Shown here in pieces: positions 17,092 through 25,300 of a DNA stretch of 39,859 nt. The translations under genes and the position numbers were made by a program. The stretch covers positions 1 through 39,859 of the forward strand of contig JAEEVA010000028.1 in NCBI GenBank assembly GCA_016286995.1, in the 5' to 3' direction. This stretch comes from Prevotella sp. (lineage in GTDB: Bacteria > Bacteroidota > Bacteroidia > Bacteroidales > Bacteroidaceae). The notes under the pieces were generated by a model. That model saw only the letters and a program-made list of their open reading frames with translations, had not been told where the DNA came from and did no database searches. Each line of letters opens with the position of its first letter. Position 1 is the stretch's first letter.

Positions 17092-19077
17092 TTAGAAGCC
17101 ACCGCCTCCGCCGAAGCCGCCGCCGCCACCGAAGCCGCCGCCGCCACCGAAGCCGCCAAAGTGAGGCATCTCAGGAGCGGGTTCCTTTCCGATGTCCAGC
17201 AACATCTTCACGAGGGCACGACGACGCTGGCTCCATGTGGGATAGTCGGAAGCACGCAGGGTACGAATCTTGAAGCCAGGCATCTGCATGCCACCCTGCA
17301 TGAAATCGAGGCTACTGGTAGTGAGAATGCAGGGCTTAGTCTTGCCATCAGCTATCAGACGGTCGACAATAGCACCGGCACCACCTACCTTAAACCAACT
17401 TTCCATGGTATCGCCGTCGCCAGGAAGGAGCTGGATGAAGACGGGCATCATCATCTGAGGAGGCATGGGTGATGTGTACCAAGCCTCCATGCGGTCGAGC
17501 TCATAAGCTACACGGCCATGCTCGATATCACCCTGCGAGGCATAGTTGAAGGGGGAAACAGGGTTGTCGGCCACGCTGAACTTGAAGCCCTCGTCAGGTG
17601 AGAGATACATGTTGCTGGGATCGGCAACACGCGTACCATCGACGATGAAGCAATACTTAAAGGTCTCAAAGGGATAGTCAGTGAGCAGCGTCGACCACAC
17701 ACCGTCGGAGTCACGCTGCATCTCAATATCGTCGGGCAAAATCTCGCACTCCAGCAACACCTTCTTGGCCTCGGGAGCCTTAAAGCGGAAGGTGGTACCC
17801 GCCTCGCTGTACTCCGGCGAGATGATAGGTTTCGGGAACAGACGGGCCATTACGCCAGGCGTGAACTGCTGCTCCTTACCAGTAGCGGCAGGAGCGGGCT
17901 GGCCATCCTTCATAGCCGCCTCGGCAGCCTTCTTGTTAAAGAGCAGAGGCAGGGTCTTCGACAGGAAGTATTTGGCATTCATCCACGTGTGACCGTACTT
18001 GTCGGTAGTGAACTCCTTGACGGTACGGATGCCCTTCTTGTCAAGGAACTCCATGTAGTCACGGGCATTGCCATAGAGAAAGTCGTCGGTACCCACACCG
18101 AGCCAGAACAGGTGAATCTTCTTGTTCGTGTCGTCAGCCTGATCGTAGACATTGGGGATGTCGGTCGACGTAAATGAGCTGTAGGAGCAGAGGTACGAGA
18201 ACTTGTCGAGGTTCGTCAGGCCATTGAACAGCGCCTGGTTGCCACCCCGTGAAAAACCGCCGATGGCACGGGAATCGGCGTCGTTCTTCGTGCGGTAGTT
18301 CTTCTCAATATAAGGCATCAGGTCATTGATGAGATCCTTGCTGAAGGGGTCACCACCAAAACGCATCTGTCGGGCAATCTCCTCACCGCGTTCCTTGGTG
18401 GTAGCACCCGGCACCGTCGTGGGTGCTGCCTGTGACTTCAGCTTCATGGGATTGCCATAGGGCATAACCACAATCATCTCCTTGGCCTGCTTACTGGCAA
18501 TGAGGTTGTCGAGAATATAGTTCACACGGCCAACCTTATAGTACACTTCCTCGGTATCGGTCGTACCGCTGATGAGGTAGAAGACGGGATACTTCTTTTG
18601 GTCGCCCATGTTAAACTGCATGCCCATCGGGTTGTAGCTGGGTGGCAAATAGACAACGGCATGGTTGGTAGCTCCCAGCGTCTTAGAGTAATAGCTGACA
18701 TACTCTATGCGACCATGCTGCACGTTGGTGATATCGTGAGGCAGACTGCCGTTCTTGGCAGGAATCTCCAGCAAGCTGTTCTTGAAGCCCTCGTTAGGGA
18801 AATACTGAGGATTCTCAGGGTCCATGATGCTTACACCGTCGACAATGTAGCAATAGGGATACATGTCGGGGGCCGCAGGACCAAGGGTTACTGTCCACAC
18901 GTCGTCGGCACCACGTGTCATGTCGTGACGTCCGGCAAACTGCACATCGACCTGCACCTTCGTAGCCGACGCATTCTTATACTGGAATGTCACCGTGCCG
19001 TCGTCGTTCACACGGGGCTGTGCCGACATGGCCAGGGACACCAAGGCAAAAAGGCCAAATAATACACTTCTTTTCAT
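17092..19077 (-). CDS. CE1-type (feruloyl/acetyl) esterase with two carbohydrate-esterase halves
   Basis: From the ATG at 19077 (a GTG nine bases earlier also exists) the protein has 661 residues. It has a Sec signal, an E-set/CBM48-like domain (about 25-105), and an esterase-D/CE1 hydrolase with GGFSRGGNQ (Ser276), GTDD (Asp331 or 332) and KYGHTW (His363). A second E-set domain (about 425-515) precedes a shortened hydrolase-like part (about 530-635) with no GxSxG or catalytic His, which is probably non-catalytic. The end is a Gly/Phe tail of 18-bp DNA repeats. Related enzymes release ferulate or acetate from arabinoxylan. It starts 9 bp after the carboxylesterase stop and is followed 28 bp later by GH31. 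Substrate not proven. Confidence 0.85.
   Translation of the reverse strand: MKRSVLFGLFALVSLAMSAQPRVNDDGTVTFQYKNASATKVQVDVQFAGRHDMTRGADDVWTVTLGPAAPDMYPYCYIVDGVSIMDPENPQYFPNEGFKNSLLEIPAKNGSLPHDITNVQHGRIEYVSYYSKTLGATNHAVVYLPPSYNPMGMQFNMGDQKKYPVFYLISGTTDTEEVYYKVGRVNYILDNLIASKQAKEMIVVMPYGNPMKLKSQAAPTTVPGATTKERGEEIARQMRFGGDPFSKDLINDLMPYIEKNYRTKNDADSRAIGGFSRGGNQALFNGLTNLDKFSYLCSYSSFTSTDIPNVYDQADDTNKKIHLFWLGVGTDDFLYGNARDYMEFLDKKGIRTVKEFTTDKYGHTWMNAKYFLSKTLPLLFNKKAAEAAMKDGQPAPAATGKEQQFTPGVMARLFPKPIISPEYSEAGTTFRFKAPEAKKVLLECEILPDDIEMQRDSDGVWSTLLTDYPFETFKYCFIVDGTRVADPSNMYLSPDEGFKFSVADNPVSPFNYASQGDIEHGRVAYELDRMEAWYTSPMPPQMMMPVFIQLLPGDGDTMESWFKVGGAGAIVDRLIADGKTKPCILTTSSLDFMQGGMQMPGFKIRTLRASDYPTWSQRRRALVKMLLDIGKEPAPEMPHFGGFGGGGGFGGGGGFGGGGGF
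17097..17160. repeat. 18-bp tandem repeats encoding a Gly/Phe tail
   Basis: Three to four copies of an 18-bp unit (reading GCCGCCGCCACCGAA on the plus strand) encode GGFGGG units at the end of the esterase. Such a perfect in-frame repeat can change copy number by slippage. Confidence 0.85.
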
Positions 19078-19086
19078 AGTACACAC

Positions 19087-20586
19087 TTATTTTGTGTCAT
19101 CAACCATAAAATCACCCATGTCTGAGGCTTCTACATCCTTCTCGTCAAGCTTGAAGCGCATGAACTCGGGCTTCTCCGTCGTACATGGTTCCCAGCCAAG
19201 ACCTTCACCCTCGCCATTAGGATCGCTATACTTGGCAAAGTTCGACCATGCCGTCAGCATCTTCTCGGCCAGGTCCCAGTCGCCCTGTGTCCAGGGACGC
19301 CAGCAATGCTTCAGCGACTTGAACACAAACCACAGGTCACTTGAGTGGAAGGCGCCCTTCAAACGGGTGGTAATCTCAGGATGCTTGCCATCGTCGGGCA
19401 GCTTGCGGGCAAACTCGTATGCCCACGCCTTGGCACCCTGACTCTGACGAACCTTACAGAACTCGGCAATGCCAGGACCCATCGAGCCCATATCGTTCAG
19501 CGTATAGCCAATCATATACGGTACATCGGCTATAGAGCCTTCGCGGGTGGCCTCGTCGAACGACTTCAGACTGACGTAGCCGTCAATAATCGGACGCTGC
19601 ATCAGGAAGACGTCGGTCTTGTTCACCATGTTATACAACTGCGGAATGGTATAAAGAATCTCTGTCGAGGCAGCACGCAGCTTCTGCAGGTCGGTCAGTC
19701 CGGCCCAGTCCATCACCTTCTTCGTCTCGGCCTCGCTCTCGGCCAGTGTCGGATTATAGGTAAAGAACTTCACCATCGGTGTGGCAGGCTTGGCTTCCTC
19801 ACCGTCCTTGGCAGGCACATTGATGCCACCGCCGCTCATGATGACGGCCTTGTGGAACAGGCCACGGGCCAGCGGACTCTCACAGAGGGTACGCACGCTA
19901 CCAGCACCGGCACTCTGTCCGAAGATGGTGACGTTGTCGGGGTCGCCGCCAAACTGTTCGATGTTGGCCTTCACCCATTTCAGCGACTGTATCTGGTCCA
20001 GAATGCCGTAGTTACCGCTGACGTGGTTGGGACTCTCTGCCGACAATTCGGGATGGGTCATGAAGCCGAAGATACCCAGACGATAGTTGATGCTTACCAG
20101 CACGACGTCCTTCGAGGCCCACTCCTGACCATCGAACTCAGGTTCCGAGCCCCAGCCCTCACGGTAGCCGCCGCCATGAATCCACAGGGCCACGGGCAGT
20201 TTCTTGCCCACCTCACCGGGTGCTTTGGTCCATACGTTCAGATACAGGCAGTCCTCGCTATAGGGTGCCTCGTCGCCATAGCCCCACTCCGAGGCATAGA
20301 AGCCCGGATAGTGCACGGCCTGATAGCCGGGATGTCCGAACTTGTCGCACAAGCGAACGCTGTCCCATGCCACCACGGGCTGCGGCTCTTTCCAGCGCAG
20401 CTCGCCAATCGGCGCTGCGGCGTAAGGGATGCCCCTGAACACATACACGCCGGCATTCTCTGCCCTTACACCTTGAATCTGACCGCCTTCAACTGTCAGC
20501 ACAGGACTCTTCTCGTCTTCAACTTGTGAACCACAGCCCACCATCAGTGCCATCAGCGACACCAGTAACCATACATTTCTTTTCAT
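19087..20586 (-). CDS. Type-B carboxylesterase, lipoprotein
   Basis: This 499-residue alpha/beta hydrolase belongs to the carboxylesterase type B / para-nitrobenzyl esterase family. The N-terminus has a lipobox (LMVGC, lipidated Cys18), so it is probably membrane-anchored. Motifs are the oxyanion WIHGGGY (135-141), EDCLYLNVW (111-119), nucleophile Ser225 in GQSAGAGS, and a catalytic His in GAFHSSDLW (near 412). In this setting it may remove acetyl or other acyl groups from plant glycans, an inference from neighbours. It lies 74 bp after the first esterase gene and ends 9 bp before the CE1-type gene. The two carboxylesterases share the family but differ in anchoring. Confidence 0.88.
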   Translation of the reverse strand: MKRNVWLLVSLMALMVGCGSQVEDEKSPVLTVEGGQIQGVRAENAGVYVFRGIPYAAAPIGELRWKEPQPVVAWDSVRLCDKFGHPGYQAVHYPGFYASEWGYGDEAPYSEDCLYLNVWTKAPGEVGKKLPVALWIHGGGYREGWGSEPEFDGQEWASKDVVLVSINYRLGIFGFMTHPELSAESPNHVSGNYGILDQIQSLKWVKANIEQFGGDPDNVTIFGQSAGAGSVRTLCESPLARGLFHKAVIMSGGGINVPAKDGEEAKPATPMVKFFTYNPTLAESEAETKKVMDWAGLTDLQKLRAASTEILYTIPQLYNMVNKTDVFLMQRPIIDGYVSLKSFDEATREGSIADVPYMIGYTLNDMGSMGPGIAEFCKVRQSQGAKAWAYEFARKLPDDGKHPEITTRLKGAFHSSDLWFVFKSLKHCWRPWTQGDWDLAEKMLTAWSNFAKYSDPNGEGEGLGWEPCTTEKPEFMRFKLDEKDVEASDMGDFMVDDTK

Positions 20587-20660
20587 AGTCTTCAGTTTAT
20601 TGATTTTTATTCAGTTTTATGTCGTTATGTGTCATTACGTGACTTCGTTCAATTCGTGGT

Positions 20661-22202
20661 TTACTGCCTGCGGCTCTTGAAGAACGCCTCGAAGAAGTCC
20701 AACTGAGGCTGGTTCTGAACCTTGTCCAAATGCAGGCCCTCACGCATAATCATCACCGTCGGCTTGCCCTGTTCGTAGACCGTCCAGTAAGGCAATCCCT
20801 CAGCGTTGGGGTCACCAGTCTTGGTGAAGTTCATGATGTAACGCGTAATCATGTCGGCCATGCGCTGCTCAACGGGTGTCATCTCACCAGAGCCGAACTT
20901 ATAGCCGTAGAAGAAAGGCATCTCGGCCACATGGCTGGCACCGCCCTTGAAGCTGGGCATGATGGTATTCTTGGAATTCTGGTCGAAGTAGTACATATAC
21001 ACGCTGCCCTTACCCGTCTTGCGCTGCAGATTGGCCCAAGCGTACGTTCCCCAGGCAAAACTGCCGTCGCGGAAGACGTCTGACGAGGCGAAGTACACCT
21101 CCTGCTCGTTCGTGGCAGGATAGAGCTTCAGCATCTGGTCGGCAAACTCGCCATAGTTGTCACGGATACGTTTCTCGTAATCGGCAACGGGTGCAGGGCG
21201 TGAGAACATCGAACCCTCGTCGGAGTTGGTACCGATGAGCACATTGACATCGTTGTAGTTGCCTGCCTCATACAGCTTATACTGGTCGTCGATGATGGAG
21301 TAGCCGTCAACAATCGGCCAGAACTGTCCCATGCCGGCACCCTGCTGCTTCAGCAGTTCCTCGTAAGGCATCTGACGCAGCTGCTTCAGATTCTTCTTGC
21401 CTAATGTCTTTTGAAAATCCAGTCCAGCCTGCTCGGCAGCCTTCATCGTCACCATGGCCGAATTGTCGCCACGCTGGTCGCTGACGGGCCAGAATGAGCT
21501 GCCACTCTCACTGATAGCACCACGGAACAGTCCCTTGCACAGCGGCGAGGCACACAGCATGCTCACTGAGATGCCGCCAGCCGACTCACCGGCGATGGTC
21601 ACCTTCTCCGGGTCGCCACCAAAGGCCGCAATATTGTCGTGAATCCACTGCAGGGCCATAATCTGGTCCTGTATGCCGTAGTTGCCCGACAGTCCCTTTG
21701 GCGACTCTTTGCTCAGTTCCGGATGAGCCAAGAATCCCAGCACACCCAGACGGTACTCGATGCTGCAATAGATGATGCCCTCGCGAACAAAACTCTCCTG
21801 GGTACCGCTGTAAGAACCCGTGGCAAAACCGCCACCGTGAATCATCACGAATACCGGCAGGCGCTCGGCAGCCGTCTTGGCTGGTGTCTCCACACTCAGA
21901 TACAGGCAGTCCTCACTCATCGGAAGACCCCCGCCGTTGTTGTTCGGATCGTTGGGCTGCGGGGGACGGTCGCCCCACTTATCGGCCTTATACACACCCG
22001 TCCAAGGCTTCTTGGCCACAGGTGCCTTCCAGCGCAGGTTACCCACTGGAGCCTCAGCATACGGAATGTTCTTATACAAGGCATGACCTTCGTGAGCCAC
22101 ACCCTCAATCTCTCCTTGAGCTACGGTAGTCCGCAGCAGCTGTGCCTGAGCAGGCACTGCCAGCATCATGCCGGCAACAACAGCAAAAAGCAGTTTCTTC
22201 AT
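20661..22202 (-). CDS. Type-B carboxylesterase, secreted
   Basis: This 513-residue carboxylesterase has a cleavable Sec signal (1-20, ending AQA) rather than a lipobox. Conserved elements are SEDCLYLSV (96-104), the oxyanion loop MIHGGGF (120-126), nucleophile Ser207 in GESAGGIS, a Glu in the GSMFSRP region and the His in GASHVAEMPFFYG. It is the first gene of the minus-strand glycosidase operon, with a TATCTTTG box 44-51 bp upstream. Role by context: deacylation of side-chain-rich hemicellulose so that the following glycosidases gain access. Substrate unknown. Confidence 0.88.
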   Translation of the reverse strand: MKKLLFAVVAGMMLAVPAQAQLLRTTVAQGEIEGVAHEGHALYKNIPYAEAPVGNLRWKAPVAKKPWTGVYKADKWGDRPPQPNDPNNNGGGLPMSEDCLYLSVETPAKTAAERLPVFVMIHGGGFATGSYSGTQESFVREGIIYCSIEYRLGVLGFLAHPELSKESPKGLSGNYGIQDQIMALQWIHDNIAAFGGDPEKVTIAGESAGGISVSMLCASPLCKGLFRGAISESGSSFWPVSDQRGDNSAMVTMKAAEQAGLDFQKTLGKKNLKQLRQMPYEELLKQQGAGMGQFWPIVDGYSIIDDQYKLYEAGNYNDVNVLIGTNSDEGSMFSRPAPVADYEKRIRDNYGEFADQMLKLYPATNEQEVYFASSDVFRDGSFAWGTYAWANLQRKTGKGSVYMYYFDQNSKNTIMPSFKGGASHVAEMPFFYGYKFGSGEMTPVEQRMADMITRYIMNFTKTGDPNAEGLPYWTVYEQGKPTVMIMREGLHLDKVQNQPQLDFFEAFFKSRRQ

Positions 22203-22245
22203 AGTTTACGTTTTCATAATTCTTAATTCTTAACTTTTTCTGCTG

Positions 22246-22253
22246 CAAAGATA
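22246..22253 (-). promoter_or_regulatory. Promoter of the esterase/glycosidase operon
   Basis: On the minus strand TATCTTTG (22246-22253) fits the -7 consensus and sits directly after the T-run of the upstream terminator. No good TTTG is found 19-20 nt upstream (the stem sequence CCTTTCG is there), so an activator may be needed. The leader contains AAGTTAAGAATTAAG repeats (22212-22235). Confidence 0.6.
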
Positions 22254-22289
22254 CAAAAAAATACGCGAAAGGGAGGTCCTTTCGCGTAT
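22254..22289 (-). terminator. Rho-independent terminator of the large BspA-like gene
   Basis: On the minus strand ATACGCGAAAGG pairs perfectly with CCTTTCGCGTAT (12 bp, 5-nt loop; 22261-22272 with 22278-22289), followed by a run of seven T. It lies 19 bp after the stop of the gene ending at 22308. Confidence 0.92.
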
Positions 22290-22307
22290 CAAAGAGTTTT
22301 GCTGATG

Positions 22308-25300
22308 TTACATCACCACTTTTCTACCGTTGTATATGTAGACACCCTTGGTCGTCGGCTTACCGTCGAGCTTACGACCATCGAGGGTGTACCAACTTGT
22401 GGCGGTACCAAAGTTCTCACTATTCACTATGACCTTTTCACTCAAGCCTGTTGAGTCATCAAGGAAGAACATGTGAGCACCTCCAGTGACATCGCCTACA
22501 GTGATACCGTTCAGCTGGAAGTAGGCGCGCTGGGCACCGATATTGGCACCATTCTCAGGCCAGTAAAGCTTGTCTTCAGCACCGACGAAGAGGATGGTAT
22601 GATCGGCTGCGGTGAACGACTGGTAGCCGTAGGTGCCTACGAAGCTGACTTTGGTATCTTCACTAGTGACACTTCCTGCAGTCTTACTGCTGACGGTTAC
22701 ACCAATAAATACAGGATTAATAATGTCGTCATTTTCAACATCGTTCCACTTAATGATGTAGGGCGTGCCGGCCTTCAGCTTGGTATCCTCATTCTTGAAG
22801 TAGAGATACAGCGTGCCGGTAGATTCCTCGAAGCCAGTTTTCTTGTTCGTCTCATACGTTCCATTGACGTCAAGTTCCTTCACATCCACGCCATTCTTAT
22901 CGAGGACAGAGCCGTCGATGGTCACGTCGAAGGGCAGACAGATGGTGTTCCAATTGCCGTCGCGATAGAGCGTACGGCCGGTGAGTATCACCTTCACGTC
23001 CTCAATGCCCTCGAACTTCTCTATCTCATTGCTGTTGTCGGCAGCGTTGGCAAGCGTCAGCTCCTTCTTTGTGAAGTAGCCGGTGTTGGGGTTAGCCATG
23101 GCGCCGTCGATATGGTCGTCGCTGTAAGTGGCGTTGGGACTCTTGAGCTTTCTACTGTTATAGAACATTTTCTGTGTGGTGGCGATGGGCCAGGTATCGT
23201 TGCAGAAGATGGTCTCTAGGTTATCGCAGTTACCGAACATTGACGAAGCATTGGTCACCTTGCCCACGCTGAAGCTGTTGACGTCGATGCGGGTCAGGGC
23301 ATCACAGTCGTAGAACGTGGAGTTCATCACCGTCACTTCGCTGGTGTTCAGGTTGGCAAGGCCGGTGAAGGATGTCAGGGCTTTGAAGTTCCAGAACCAG
23401 CGGTTCATGCTCGTAGGCTTCACATCCTTGAAGGCTTCGGTGAATACCACCGTAGTGGCTGAATAAGCGAAGTCGCTCCATTTCGGTATGCTCCAACCAA
23501 TGTTCACCACGTCGTTGCCGCTCCACACCTGGGTAACAGTCTGATCGTCGTATTTTCCTGTGTAGCTTTCGCCCATGTTCACTTTGGTGTCGGAGTAGTC
23601 GAAGTAGAGCGTCTTGTTGCCGTTGCACCAGATGGCGTATGCCAAACTGCCGGCGCCCGTGATGGTGACGTCCTTGGCGGGCATCGTGAAGTGGTAGTTG
23701 TGGCTGCTGTCTTCCGTCAGTTCGACCGTTGCACCGTCAGCATCCTTGGCGGCAAGATCGATAGCTGTCGATTCGAAATAGACGTTACCACCCGAAGCTG
23801 CCAGCCACTGATACTCGCCCTCGATATCGCCGTCGTCTATCTCATCAACGACGAACGCCATCATACTGGTCTTTGTCGTTGTACCGTTGGTATGGGTGAT
23901 GATCATGCTGACATTATAGTAGTCGCTGATGTTCTTGATGTAGCAGCTCTCCGACTCGTCTTTAATCACCTGAGCCTTCTGTCCCTGAGCAGTACCCAGC
24001 GTGGTGGTGTAGTAGCAAATATCACCAATGGTTAAAGCGCCGTCGCCGGGTTCCGTGTTGGCATAACGGCTGAAGGTGTTGCTGTAGCTGCCCGACATCG
24101 TCACCTCCTTCGGGGCAAAGAAGCTGTCGTAGATGGTCAGGTAGGGTTTTGAGCCCTTGATGCCGACAAAACCACCGACACCATCCGATTTTTCGCCAAG
24201 CAGCGAACCTTGGAACGAGCAGCCCACAATGGTCGTACCCTTTGTACCCTTTTCGTCACCGTTGACATTGCCGATGAGACCGCCGTGAGAAGCGGGGTCG
24301 TACGGTTGAATAGTCGATGAATCGAACGATGAATGGATGTTGACGGTGCAGAGGATATTGCTGAGCGTGGCTTCGTTATAGGTCTGAGACACGACGCCGG
24401 CACCCCCCTTGGCGCTGGTGTAGATGTCGCCCGTCACGATGAGGTTTTCAATCCTGGCACCGTATCCGATATAGCGGAAGGGGGCGCAGCGATCCTGATT
24501 GAAGGGCGTCTCCTCGCTGCCGTACTCAACCTCCAGCGTGTAGCCGGCACCGTCGAAGGTGCCCCGGAAATGATGGTCGTCCGTACCAATCATCTTACCG
24601 GCCTTGAAGTCCTTCGTCATGGTGAACCTCATATTTTTACAACTGTTACCTGCGTTTACGTAGGCGGCCAACTGGTCCCAATCCTCGGTGCTTGCCAGCT
24701 CGAAGACATTCTTTGTGGCGGTGAAGTAACCGGTATATGGGTTTGCCATCGCGGCGGTAATCTTTCCGGCGTCGAAATCCGCGGCACCCTTCAAACTAGT
24801 ACAACCAGAGAACATATCGGAAGAAGATGCCGGTGTCCATGTATCATTACACTTTATAGTAGCCAATAAAACACATCCATGGAACATATCGGTCATGTCA
24901 GTTACTTTGCTCATGTCGAAACTGCTCAAGTCGAGTGTGGTGAGCTTGACACAATTTCCAAACATTCGTACGGTGGTGGTCACTTCGTTGGTCTTCAGAT
25001 AATCCAGTCCAGTGACATCCTCCAAATTAGCAAAGTTCTTAAACCATTCGTACAGGCTTGTAGGCTTGACGGTGGTGAAACTTGCATCGAAGACCACATG
25101 GAGGGGCTGTACATTGAGTCCATCATTTAACCACTGAGGATGTTCAGAGCCTGTCTTAATCACGTCATTACCATTCCATAAGTACGTAATGGTCTGTCCG
25201 TTATAGGTATCACCCTGATGAATTGCGCTCTCCGACGTGATGAAATACAGCGTCGCATTGCCCGAGCACCAGAGGGCGTAGACCTTCGTATCCGGCTGGG

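Noticed and set aside
19345..20529. 394-codon plus-strand frame opposite the carboxylesterase
   Set aside because: Antisense to a gene with a full catalytic set and lipobox; no family match and no promoter box.
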